A stretch of 38,926 bases of DNA from Tritrichomonas foetus (Eukaryota > Parabasalia > Tritrichomonadida > Tritrichomonadidae). This document shows positions 9,133 to 18,422 of this stretch, in pieces (position 1 is the first letter of the stretch; each line of letters begins with the position of its first letter). Made by a program: the position numbers and the translations under genes. A model generated the notes under the pieces. That model was not told the origin of the DNA. It searched no databases and saw nothing but the letters and a program-made list of their open reading frames with translations. The stretch spans positions 1 to 38,926 of the forward strand of contig MLAK01001017.1 of NCBI GenBank assembly GCA_001839685.1. The letters are read 5' to 3'.

Positions 9133-11310
9133 TCATATGTTTTCACGGTTTAATACTTTGGCAAATACCTTGGTTGATACATGAGTCATAACTTTACGAA
9201 TTTCAGTGGGGTCGATATGATTAAAACAATTAGCTATCTTTTGATATAAATCCATTTCATTTGACCAGTCTTTCACTTCTCTTTTGATGATACTCTTCCA
9301 ATGACCAAAAATGAGCTCAATCGGATTGAGCTCTGGTGAATATGCAGCATTATAAATAGCAACATGATTTCCTTTCTGGACAATATTTTCAATTCGACTG
9401 TGAATCTTGGCATTATCCATCCAAAAAACAATATTTCCTTGTTTCTGCAGTGAGTTAATCAAGTATTTCATGAAAGCTTGAAAAAGTTCTCCATTCACTG
9501 TCCCTGGGACAAGAAGACAATAAGACATTCCATTGTTTGATATGGAAGCAATCGCAGAACATCTATATGCTTGTGGTTTAACATTAATAAAGGCTTTTTC
9601 TCCTTTTTGTGACCAAGCTCTTCTGCGAATTGTTCCAATTTCGATCGACACTTCATCAACTGCTGACCAAACAAATCCCTCAGTAATATAATGATTAAGC
9701 AGTTTAATTCGTTCAATTCTTAGATCTTTATTTGATTCAGCATTTGATGATGGGCCGCGAATTGAAGCTACTTTGAAAGAATAAACATTACAACCAAAAT
9801 CATCAGCAATCCTGTGAGATGTTGCATAACGATAAATGGATGAATACGATGGAATTTGATCATTACTGGTACTGTCGTTTTGAAGAGCAATTTGGCGAGC
9901 TACTTCTCTGAGTGACTCTGTAGAATGTTCTTCAAGTTCATCATGAATTAATTGTGCGAAATGAGGTGTGATTTTGGATTTTCTTCCCCTTTTATATTGT
10001 TTAATTTCTATAGATTCTCCTTTTTTCAGCTGGTATAATAACTTTTTACAATTTCCAAGCTTAATTCCTGATTCTGCCGAATATTCCAGTGGTGTTTTTT
10101 TGTCACCATTTACTTGATAAAGTTTTGTTAATAATCTTCTTGCGTCATTTGTTGTTTTTTGGTATGCTCTCTTTTCTTGTGATGCACTTTCTTCTGTGGG
10201 TGATGTTGATTCTGGAAACGAAAGAATGATGGGCGTTGATAGATCATTAAGATCTTGTGATGCAATTCTCGTTGCTTGTGTACTTTCTGGGTTTGGGGCA
10301 TTTCTAATAAATGTTTCAAGTGCATCTTCTTGTCGACTATCTAAAAAGTTCACTTGTTGAATACATGAATTAACTTCTGGTGCTACGTATTGTATTCCAT
10401 TTTGATTGTTGCTTCCTTCTGATGCACTAAATAATGAATCTATTTCATCTTGTGAAATATATGCAACAATATAAGCAAGAGTTTGCGGTGTCATATTTCC
10501 TTGTCCGATGTATAGAACATTTGGTTGATCTTCGATCACTAATGAATCATTGAAAGTATATACTTTGCTTGTAGCAAATTCATAACAGTGTGTAATATAA
10601 TGGCCCCATTGGGGATCAGTAATTTGATTTGTGTTGTGATTGATTACTCCATATAATCGATATTGTTTTCCATGATACATGATTTCAGGAGAGTATTTCA
10701 CAGGTGTAGTGTTTCGTTGTGCATTGTCACCATCGATCTCCACTCTTCGAATCATGAACAACAAAACTGATGGGGATTTGATAATGCGTATCGACTGTGA
10801 AATTCGTTCAGGAGCATCTGAGATTAATACATGTGGTGCTTCTGCGATTGAATTGATATGCTTTTGTAAATCACCAATTTCAGGGCTTACATTTTCGAAA
10901 ATAAATTTTTCATTGGAAATATTTTCTTCTTCGTCAGTACCATTCGAATAATATGTTATAATCTGTTTTTCTATTAAAAACAAGTTATATAAATCGCTAC
11001 AGTTAGGATCACGACAGTGTTCATTGATACTTTCCAAAAATTTTAAAAGAAATTCGTGCGCGTCTTTTTGTTCAATTTGATTAATATTTTCAACAAATTT
11101 CATTCCGGTAACAAGGAGTGCTTCAAGATCTTCCTTTTGGAAATTTTCAGTATGTGAAAAAAACTTGAGAATCTGTTTTCCTTCTTCATCTTTATATTCG
11201 AGTTGTTGCAATGTTTTGTTAAACTTGGTGATATTAAGCATTAGCTGCAAAACAGAGGCTGCAAAACAAGTGTTGCCCAAATTTCTTATGCCGATTTTAT
11301 GTCCAAGCAT
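9133..11310 (-). CDS. ubiquitin-specific protease-DDE transposase fusion (725 aa)
   Basis: One uninterrupted 725-codon ORF from an ATG. Residues ~5-285 form a C19 ubiquitin-specific protease: Cys box GIRNLGNTCFAAS with Cys15 and oxyanion Asn10, the QKDAHEFL block (81-88), and a His box WGHYITHCYEF with His237 followed by FNDS with Asp255, so the catalytic triad looks complete. Residues ~290-380 are an S/T/E-rich linker. Residues ~385-500 look like paired helix-turn-helix domains joined by a basic RGRKSK stretch. Residues ~545-685 are a Tc1/IS630 DDE domain with Asp552 (SAVDEVS), Asp632 (FWMDNAKIH) and Glu665 (SPELNPIEL), about 32 residues between the last two. USPs cleave ubiquitin from proteins; the C-terminal half should bind the ends and move the element. 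A joint role, such as shielding the transposase from proteasomal decay or editing chromatin ubiquitin, is inference. Confidence 0.92.
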   Translation of the reverse strand: MLGHKIGIRNLGNTCFAASVLQLMLNITKFNKTLQQLEYKDEEGKQILKFFSHTENFQKEDLEALLVTGMKFVENINQIEQKDAHEFLLKFLESINEHCRDPNCSDLYNLFLIEKQIITYYSNGTDEEENISNEKFIFENVSPEIGDLQKHINSIAEAPHVLISDAPERISQSIRIIKSPSVLLFMIRRVEIDGDNAQRNTTPVKYSPEIMYHGKQYRLYGVINHNTNQITDPQWGHYITHCYEFATSKVYTFNDSLVIEDQPNVLYIGQGNMTPQTLAYIVAYISQDEIDSLFSASEGSNNQNGIQYVAPEVNSCIQQVNFLDSRQEDALETFIRNAPNPESTQATRIASQDLNDLSTPIILSFPESTSPTEESASQEKRAYQKTTNDARRLLTKLYQVNGDKKTPLEYSAESGIKLGNCKKLLYQLKKGESIEIKQYKRGRKSKITPHFAQLIHDELEEHSTESLREVARQIALQNDSTSNDQIPSYSSIYRYATSHRIADDFGCNVYSFKVASIRGPSSNAESNKDLRIERIKLLNHYITEGFVWSAVDEVSIEIGTIRRRAWSQKGEKAFINVKPQAYRCSAIASISNNGMSYCLLVPGTVNGELFQAFMKYLINSLQKQGNIVFWMDNAKIHSRIENIVQKGNHVAIYNAAYSPELNPIELIFGHWKSIIKREVKDWSNEMDLYQKIANCFNHIDPTEIRKVMTHVSTKVFAKVLNRENI
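9313..9333. other. 9-bp perfect hairpin over the DDE glutamate codons
   Basis: Arms 9313-9321 and 9325-9333 with a 3-nt loop. They encode the PELNPIEL block. Codon repetition (E-L twice) may explain it. Confidence 0.5.
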
Positions 11311-11317
11311 TTTAAAA

Positions 11318-11322
11318 AATGA
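11318..11322 (-). promoter_or_regulatory. initiator (Inr)-like TCATT of the fusion gene
   Basis: On the minus strand TCATT precedes the ATG at 11310, with A+1 ten bases upstream. This fits the trichomonad initiator TCA(+1)Y(A/T) and supports both the chosen start and host-type transcription of the transposon. Confidence 0.6.
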
Positions 11323-11507
11323 AGTGTTAAAAATTAGATAATCTTCAAGGTGATTGAGTGTGTTGATCTTCGTACGTTATTATTAAATTAAGAAGAATTC
11401 TACTCGTCGGTTTAGTTTATTTTTGTGTGTTTCGTGTTTATATTTTATGTCGGGTATAAAATTTCATCTAACAAAAATGATAAATAATCTACTATTCCAC
11501 TAATAAA

Positions 11508-11750
11508 AAAATTCTATTTCGAAACAAAAAAATTTTATTATGAAACAAATTATGGTTGTTTTGTAAACTATTCAAATTTTAAAATTCTATTTCGAAAAAA
11601 AAATCGGTTAAGATTCTATTTCGAAAACATTGGAAAGCAAATCGAAACATTTTGAAAGCTTTTCGAAAAATATTCTAGTTTCTTATATAAACCATTGAAA
11701 TACTGAAATTCTATTTCNAAACACAAAGAAAACCAATTCGAAAACGACTG
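11508..11750 (-). repeat. right TIR plus subterminal motif array
   Basis: The terminal 14 bases (11737-11750) match the left end. Inverted copies of the subterminal motif lie at 11508-11523, 11582-11597, 11613-11626 and 11706-11721 (one ambiguous base). The array is longer than on the left, so the ends are asymmetric. Confidence 0.8.
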
Positions 11751-11752
11751 TA

Positions 11753-12590
11753 CTTATAGAAAAAGTTTCATTGTTCTTCTTATAAAATTCCTTTTTTATA
11801 TTAGCATAAAATAAACCAAAATTCATGAAATAAATAAAGAAGGAAATGACATTTTACTTATATCTAGTTTATTTTTCCCAAAATAAGCGTGTAATCATTT
11901 TTCAACTTCTTTTCATTCTGTGTTTATAGATTACGTTATCTTGTATTTTATTTGAGCTTCACCATAACGCAAACTGTGTGATGAATATTGTTTGGTAATT
12001 TCTACCATACATTTTTTCAGCAAATTCGAAAAATACAAAATAAAAGGATTATGAAATATTGAGAAAACACAAAAATTTCTTTCTAGATTCGATATTTATT
12101 GTATGTATTGAACCATCAATATATATTGGTTGTCAATTTTATCATTTTTTTGGTAAAAAACAAGAAGTTCCTTTCACAGTTGGGTCACTTTTATTTTCAC
12201 GAATTAAAAAATTAATTCATTTTTCATCTATTAAAATATCTTCAAATGTGAGAATATTGACTTCACTAAATCTTAAAAATCCGTAAAACATTAATATAAT
12301 CATATAAGCCATTATGCGGCCACTTTTAATAAACTATCATAATTTTTTGCAAATTTGTTTTACTATTTCGATCGAAATCGATTCCTTTTTATTTCGAGCT
12401 TTAATAGTGAGTTACATCATAATTAATTTAATGTATTATTTAAAATCTTAATATACTGTTTTATTTTATTATTTTATGCAATGATATAATTTCGATATTG
12501 TTGGCAATTAGTCGTAAAAATTCTAAAATGATAAGGTCTTTAATTTTTAATTATATCCTCTAATATTGATTTTTTTAGAGAACGAAAGTC
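11753..12590. other. AT-rich intergenic stretch
   Basis: The ORF at 12059-12286 is short and AT-driven. I see no supported gene or repeat. Confidence 0.4.
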
Positions 12591-13464
12591 TTAGAAGTCA
12601 ACTAATATTCGGCGAGTCTTATCGTTCACAAAGTGATGAACTTTGGCTGGTCGATAGCGCACAACTCCATTCTTGTCTTTCTCTGGTACGTCTTGAGTGA
12701 AGTAAACTGAAGTCAAGTAATCGTCTGTGAATGTAAACTCATTAAGAGCAGCTAATAGGGAGACAAGTTTTTTAAGCTTATCTGGTTCTGTGTCTTTTTC
12801 GAAGTTCTCATGACGCTCAATATGTTGTGAGTAAATGCGTTTGTAATGCGAAACTTTGGTATGATCGACTTGGAGATCTGAGATATGTTCCAACTGATTA
12901 GGTCTTATTTCTGGAGCATCGCGTTCTTGAATTGTTTGGCAAGGCTTAAGACTACCTGAGTTTAACAACTTGCGTATCTGTCTGACCGATTTGTATATAA
13001 CCTTATCTGTTCGGCGATCAAGGATATCGAGCGTGGTCGATTATCGATATCCAAGTTTGGAATAGCGGATGTCGCCCGGCAAGGGTTATGTGCTGAGGGT
13101 AGCGGTGGAGTAGCGCCGGATTCGCGAGGTACATCCGATATAATGGACGCCATAAGCAGTCAATAAAGGCGTCGATATATTGTTGGATCATCTTGTTCTT
13201 CCATGACTCTGACTCCCCCTTCAGGTCATTGAGAAGGCGATCGTACTCGCAATTTAATATGTTCCATTGGATAATCAGCTCTTGATTATCCAATATATCG
13301 TAGAGCGGGTGAGTGAACTCTGGATCCTGACCGTACTGGTGGGGAAGCTGCACCAACATATGACCGTATGTGGTGCTCTGCCCTTTGGGGACGTAGAAGT
13401 TATCGAACATCGGGAAAAATGATTCGTTCGTATTCGTTCGTTCTCCCAAAAAGTTGTTATACAT
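12591..13464 (-). pseudogene. frameshifted ORF of unknown function, accessory
   Basis: The minus-strand frame from ATG 13464 (MYNNFLGERT) runs to a TGA at 13018-13020. A second frame, open from about 13043 down to the stop at 12591, continues with TLDILDRRTDKVIYKS and then 126 further codons, so one net frameshift between about 13018 and 13043 would join them into ~285 residues. The shift coincides with a 9-bp perfect hairpin (13022-13030/13044-13052). Another perfect 12-bp hairpin lies at 13266-13277/13283-13294. Base composition is much more GC-rich than the flanks. The protein is soluble with many aromatic residues, and I recognise no domain. The frameshift could be a sequencing error, a mutation or programmed. 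The gene diverges from 13739-14113. Confidence 0.5.
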
Positions 13465-13738
13465 CTGCCTCAAATCATTATTCGGAACCAGACTATTTGA
13501 GTACTTACTCTAGTGAACATTACATTTCGGAACCTACATTTGAGAGCTGTCATAAAGGGGCTTTTGTAAAAAAGACTATTTGAGAGTATATTACATCCGC
13601 TTTTTCTGCACAGTTCTATTTAAGAGTATATTACATCTCTCGCTCCCATTTTTAGTGATAAAACCTAACTTTTTGAGTACTATCCAAAACATTTTTCTTA
13701 TGGATCCCAAACAAAATTACTTATCTTGGTTCTAGATC
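13465..13738. promoter_or_regulatory. divergent intergenic region with repeated motif
   Basis: It separates two divergent GC-richer ORFs. It carries related copies of a GACTATTTGAGAGTATATTACAT-like unit at 13491-13525 (expanded), 13573-13596 and 13614-13636, and a TTCGGAACC motif at 13481 and again near 13527. The placement suggests a shared bidirectional promoter. The motif is unknown to me. Confidence 0.45.
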
Positions 13739-14113
13739 ATGCAATTGCTCAGAGCAGGCGGCAAGGACTTCAAGAACAACATCTTGACACGACTTCTACG
13801 CGAAGTGAACGAGATAAGACCCGATTCCTTCGATATCTACAAGAAGCATATCATTGAGTTTACTTTAAAGGAGATCTTCGCCAAGAATCTCCCCCTTACC
13901 AACAGCCGACTTGTTATGCAAAAGTATTTCGAATCCGGTACATATCTTTCGATGAAGATAGATGCCGCTGCAAATTGCTGGTCCCACGTCCTACACCTGC
14001 CCAAAGACGAAAAGCACGAGGAGTGGGCGGAATTCAAACTATTTTGCCAAGAATATATCCGCGAATCCGAATATCTAAAATATGATGCGGTGGCAAGCCA
14101 GGTCTTGGAGTAA
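13739..14113 (+). CDS. hypothetical accessory protein (124 aa)
   Basis: ATG-to-TAA ORF of 124 codons with G+C well above the flanks and a balanced codon spectrum, which supports real coding. The sequence is mostly helical and charged (MQLLRAGGKDFKNNIL at the start; a C-terminal CQEYIRESEYLKYDAVASQVLE). No membrane segment, signal peptide, zinc ligands or catalytic motif is visible. A T-rich tract follows the stop. It is transcribed away from the frameshifted gene 12591-13464, with which it probably forms one unit of mobile or viral-like origin. Its function is unknown. Confidence 0.55.
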   Translation: MQLLRAGGKDFKNNILTRLLREVNEIRPDSFDIYKKHIIEFTLKEIFAKNLPLTNSRLVMQKYFESGTYLSMKIDAAANCWSHVLHLPKDEKHEEWAEFKLFCQEYIRESEYLKYDAVASQVLE

Positions 14114-17109
14114 ACCAAATTTAATTTACTTACTTTTTTTTTTTTTTTATCTACTTTTTGAGTCTTAATCTTTTATATCCAGATCGATTATCCCTACTAA
14201 TAGAAAATTATTGAATGTGGTAAAAACATGATAAAGACTGATTTTTATAAATGCTGAAAAGAGATCATTTGAAATAAGAATTCGGGAAATCTGTGGGAGG
14301 ATGATGAGATACAAATAATATGAGTATTAGCCATGAATTTTAAAAAATTTTATGAGATATGCTAATAAGAATGTACCAAAAACTTGAAATAGAGGTGAAT
14401 GAATTTTTCCTGGAAATAACATATCATATTCCTAAAAATAACATATTTTATGATCGTGAATAATCTAATGATAACATATGGAACTTACAATATTAGTTCT
14501 CTGAAAAGAATGATCAGAATGTGCTTTGGGAAAAATTAAAATAGAAGCGAATGAATAGAAACAACTTAGATGTTCTTTTTGGACTAACTACTACCAATAA
14601 TAAAATGTTGCCTTTTGAAATGCTGTGAATATGAGTACCATCAACAAAAAGTACATGAAACTTTGCAACAAATATTTAACTGCCTAGCCTCATTTTTCGA
14701 CTTATCACTTTTTTTAATGCGAATAGTTTAATGAGATTCATCTTGTAATTCAACAAGAAAATGAAAAATTGCATCCTTGTCTTTCAAATGTTTTTTTTTA
14801 TAGATCACATTTAGGAATATCAATAATTGAAATCACAGCAGGAGATTATAAATTCTTCGATTCACTAATGTTAATTTCTTTAATACTTGATTCAAAAAGA
14901 GAAAATTTTTTAAAATTCGATTCATCAAAGTTGGAGTCAGATTCATCAATATTAAATATGATTTTGTGAAATTCTTCGATATTGGATTCTTCAAAGAAAG
15001 AATCTGAGTCTGGTACTGACAAAAAAGAATGATCTAAACCTCGATCATCTATAAGTGTCCAATTACACGGCGTTTGCATCGATTCACCAAATTATCATTT
15101 GTTAAAATTTCTATGATTTCTGTGAATCGCCTCATAAAATCTCTGAAAAATATACTTGCAGGAATAATAATAAGTAGTTTGTACTTCATTAAATCCATTT
15201 TACTGGTATGTTTTTATCTTTTATCAATGCTTATATGACCAACTTTTTCTCAATTTATAGCGTATTATATTTAATGAAACAACTAAACATGAAAGAGTAA
15301 AAGAATAAAAGAAAGAAAGAAAGAATAAATGCAAGAACATATACATCTGAATTACGAATATACTTGAAAAAGATTAGTTCCAAGATGGGTCAATTCCAAA
15401 GGTGAATATGAATCTCTGGTTTCACTTATGATAGTAATACAAATGTATAAAAGAATAAAAGAAAAAATAATGAGAGAAAGAATGAAAGAAAGAATCGAGC
15501 TCTTCCGCAACGAAGCTCATGAAACAAGTGTTGAACAGATATTTTCTAATATAAGACCTCCTGATAAACTTCTTTAAGTTCTACATTGGCTTTAGTGGCT
15601 TCATATCCTTTGAGATAGAAAAAATGCAAAACACTTCGATGTTCCTATGACATTAGAATTTTTGTATGTTAAAATATAATGAAAAGAATTTTTCGATAAG
15701 CATTTTTATTCACAGAAAAATATAACTTCATCAATTATAAAAATTAATATAGATTTTAAATATTATATACTAATTTACTTGTTCTCTAAAAAATTAATAT
15801 TTTTTTAGTTTCTTTAAAGCTATTTCTTCAATTAGAGTGCCAATACTGATGGAGCACCCTATATTTCTGTACTTGAAATCAATTTTGAACAAATGAATTT
15901 ACACTTGATTTATATATTTATAATTAGCATTTTATACGATTGTTTATGATAATAACTTCATCAACAATATATTGAAGTTATCAACTGATATCTGGTAGAA
16001 GAACAGCAGTTCAAATGAATGGAAGAAATGATTTATAGAAATGAATTACAGAGATGAATGAAATTGTGCTTTGATACTACAAATCATTTCTATTTCGTTC
16101 TTCACCCTTGATGGATTTGTTCATTCTTTCTTTTACATCGTTTTTTTCTTTCTTCTTCCTTTTCTAATCTTTTATTTCCCAGCATTTTATTGCAATTACA
16201 TTATTCCACTTTCTCTCTTTTTTTAATTGTCTCATAGTGCTGCTGGCGTATTTGATTCACTAGTTAGATGGTCTAATCTATATCAAATCATGAAATTCTA
16301 CGATACAGTTTTTAGATCCGAACCAATGACTTCAGAATTTTATCACTTCTCCATGATGAATGATGAAAATAAATCAATTTACTGATGCATTTTCGCATTT
16401 GTTTTTATGCTTACCATTCATTTATGTCATCTTCAACTACAGAAGACATGTGGTTCCTCATACCAATCGACTATCGTACATGTTTAATGCCGACTAATAA
16501 CCAATAACTCAAAGCTCATCTAATCAATTTCCATTCTTTTTAGTTCGTTGTTTGTCAGACCATTCACTTTTTATTCTTATTCCAGGAACAGCTCTTCAGC
16601 ATGATGGAAAGCTTTATAGCCCCAATAATCTTTTATTTTCTAAAAAGCAAAATCCTCTAACATCTATTTCCTCTATCAAAACCTAATAAAATTACTTATA
16701 TTTATTGCGAAATATTTGCTGCACTAAGTGGAGGTAATTATTAGGTACCTATGAAGCGGATATCTCATAGAAGCTATTCTGTTCTCGATCACTTACATGG
16801 TCCTTTTGATGGCACATAATAAGTCAAACAAAACAAATTATTATTATTATGCTCTAACCAAATGCAACAAAATAATAAGAATTCACGAAATTCGAAGCTA
16901 TGTTAGCGAAATACTTATTAACCTTTAAGAAAGAGATTCTTTTCACGAATTCCATAAAACTATCAGTATAACCAATTTCCCACGAATCTATGAGAGTTTT
17001 GTTGAAAGTATCATGATGAATGAAAGCTTTCCAAGATGACTATTTAAGGTCCAAAATAAAAAGACGATATCTTTCAAATTTATGATAACCATTTATTGAA
17101 TGAAAAAAA
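14114..17109. other. 3-kb AT-rich stretch, no supported gene
   Basis: It contains a T16-type run after the preceding ORF and purine-rich AGAA/GAAAGAAA simple repeats at about 15296-15330 and 15445-15495. A short open stretch near 16585-16685 (GTALQHDGKLYSPNNLLFS) could be a fragment of a dead gene. I see nothing else. Confidence 0.4.
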
Positions 17110-17173
17110 ACTCACTCTTACTCCCAACCGCTCCGCGTCCTCTCGCTCGATTCATCCAATTTAATGAAACTTT
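17110..17173 (+). repeat. left terminal inverted repeat (~62 bp, imperfect)
   Basis: Aligns with the reverse complement of 19737-19798 at roughly four of five positions by eye. It is GC-rich relative to its surroundings. Confidence 0.65.
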
Positions 17174-17189
17174 ATTTCAAAACTTTTTT

Positions 17190-17278
17190 GATCCAGTGAT
17201 CCAACCGGATCAAGTTCATTAGAGCAGTCTAACTAAAATTTATCATTGAGTTCTATATATAGAGTTATTATTAAAGAG
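17190..17278 (+). repeat. subterminal direct repeat, left copy
   Basis: Shares CCAGTGATCCAACCGGAT, then ATTAGAGCAGTCTAAC, then a GAGTTATTATTA tail, in the same order and orientation as 19630-19720. Confidence 0.8.
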
Positions 17279-17302
17279 TTATTATTATAGACCTTTTATA
17301 AT

Positions 17303-17318
17303 GGTCAATTAATTGACC
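17303..17318. promoter_or_regulatory. 16-bp perfect palindrome
   Basis: GGTCAATTAATTGACC, upstream of the + strand gene of the element. It is a possible homodimeric protein-binding site. Confidence 0.45.
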
Positions 17319-17370
17319 TTAACCGTCGGAGGCTATCAATATGTATATATAATAGGGTCCTGAACATTTT

Positions 17371-17543
17371 ACCTTTTGGGAGCGGCACTTTTCATCTTTC
17401 GCCTTTATCTTTAACCTTTGGGTTTCTACACTTTTCATCTTTCGCCTTTTGGCTTTGACCTTTGGGGCTTGTCACTTTTTTATTTTTCACCCTTCAATTG
17501 ACCTTCGTTTTGACCTTGCTTTTTAGTTTTCCTTTTTTTCCGC
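17371..17543 (+). repeat. degenerate 43-44 bp tandem repeat upstream of the ORF
   Basis: Units start at 17371, 17414, 17458 and 17501, each opening with ACCTT. The first two share CACTTTTCATCTTTCGCCTTT and the later ones are more divergent. The array ends about 20 bp before the ATG at 17566. The CCTTT cores resemble a motif reported in trichomonad core promoters, so it may be a multimerised promoter or enhancer. Confidence 0.6.
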
Positions 17544-17565
17544 CTAGTTTTATCCATTGTTTCTG

Positions 17566-18283
17566 ATGACCGAAAATAAGGAAATCGACCAAACCGAGGG
17601 TACCAGGGTCCTCCAAACCGAGACCAGAGCAGCCCTCAGGCGTTCCAAAGCTTCGCCTGAGGGATATCAGGAATTTAAGCTGATGATCGAATTTATCGAT
17701 CATCAGCTATTTGAAGCTCTGGCTCGGAATGAGACCTACAAGAAGAACATCAGTGAGAAAGACAAAAGAATTGATGGTTTGTTGAAAGAGATCGCTGATC
17801 TCAAAAAAGAGATCAGCGATCTCAAGAATTCAAAAGATCACTTTGTTGAAAGGCTCAAATTAGCACCAACGAGTGCAAGAGCAAAACCATGATTTGCAGA
17901 ATGACATTTTGCAATTAAGCAAAAAGAATCAGGAGCTTTCAAAGAAAGTTGCCGAAAAAAGATTCCGGCAGTATCGGCTTGATGTCGATGTTGATGAATT
18001 CGACATCAAGCTGAATCCTCGAGAGCGCCCCGTGGAGGTGCTCTCGATGGATGATTTCTTCAAGAATCTCAAAAAACGTGGATTCCGAATCGAACAACAT
18101 TGGATTGATTTGGAATCCGACAAGGAGATTCCTGAAGACCAAGGTCAAGAGTTAAGAGATGAATCATCTCTGGTGAAGAAGAAATCAGGCGATGATGATA
18201 TGGACCAGATCTCTTGGAGATCTGGATCCCAGACTGAGCCTGAGATCATCTTCACCAGAGATGATTCATCTCTTAACTCTTGA
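17566..18283 (+). CDS. coiled-coil protein with internal frameshift, hairpin-rich
   Basis: The ATG at 17566 (MTENKEIDQTEG) opens a frame that ends at 17892. A second frame, open from just after a TAG at 17861-17863, continues to TGA 18281-18283. Both parts are heptad-rich (KEIADLKKEISDLK; NDILQLSKKNQELSKKV), so they probably form one ~239-residue coiled-coil protein with a single frameshift at about 17864-17889. The C-terminal part is acidic (DVDVDEFDIK, DDDMDQ). No catalytic motif is recognised. The DNA is packed with perfect inverted repeats: 17633-17642/17654-17663, 17678-17690/17696-17708, 17788-17802/17809-17823, 17977-17988/18000-18011, 18019-18026/18040-18047, 18080-18086/18112-18118, 18205-18213/18217-18225 and a 35-bp pair at 18145-18179/18249-18283. 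G+C is well above the flanks. Confidence 0.6.
18145..18283. repeat. 35-bp perfect inverted repeat ending on the stop codon
   Basis: Arms 18145-18179 and 18249-18283, with no mismatch found. The 69-nt spacer holds a nested 9-bp hairpin (18205-18213/18217-18225) and a 6-bp pair (18185-18190/18238-18243). The right arm includes the TGA. It would give the mRNA a very stable 3' cruciform-like stem. Confidence 0.85.
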
Positions 18284-18287
18284 TACG

Positions 18288-18372
18288 AAATTGAATTAGA
18301 CATTATACAAAATTGAATTAGACATTATACAAAAATGAAATAGACTTATTATACAATTGATATACAATTGAT
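18288..18372. repeat. short tandem repeats between convergent genes
   Basis: Units of ~21-24 bp ending ATTAGACATTATAC (18288-18308, 18309-18330, then a variant 18331-18354), followed by AATTGATATAC/AATTGATAG. They fill the gap between the convergent 3' ends of the element's genes. Confidence 0.7.
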
Positions 18373-18422
18373 AGAGGACTTGTTAGAGACATGAAATAGA
18401 CTTGAATAAAAACTTCTTTATA

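Larger units (their letters stand above)
8466..11750 (-). mobile_element. Tc1/IS630-type transposon carrying a USP-transposase fusion
   Basis: A 3285-bp element. Both ends start with CAGTCGTTTTCGAA (8466-8479; inverted at 11737-11750) and both abut TA (8464-8465 and 11751-11752), the target duplication of the Tc1/mariner/IS630 superfamily. Each subterminal region carries several copies of a TTTCGAAATAGAATTT motif that point inward from both ends. The only long gene is the 725-codon USP-transposase fusion on the minus strand (9133-11310). It has an intact frame and its own initiator, so the copy looks recently active. The ~670 bp between the left end and the gene's stop contain a strong hairpin and a G-quadruplex-type G cluster. 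Confidence 0.9.

Noticed and set aside
12962..13153. Third minus-strand frame across the frameshifted gene (63 codons)
   Set aside because: It overlaps the main frame and only bridges the shift region. Joining the two outer frames directly explains the locus better.
15296..15495. Possible CRISPR-like or regular repeat in the AGAA-rich tracts
   Set aside because: Simple-sequence purine repeats without unique spacers; the organism is eukaryotic.
17873..18283. Independent second gene starting at 17873
   Set aside because: The start would be GTG, and the frame is open only from a TAG just upstream. Continuous coiled-coil character argues for one frameshifted gene.
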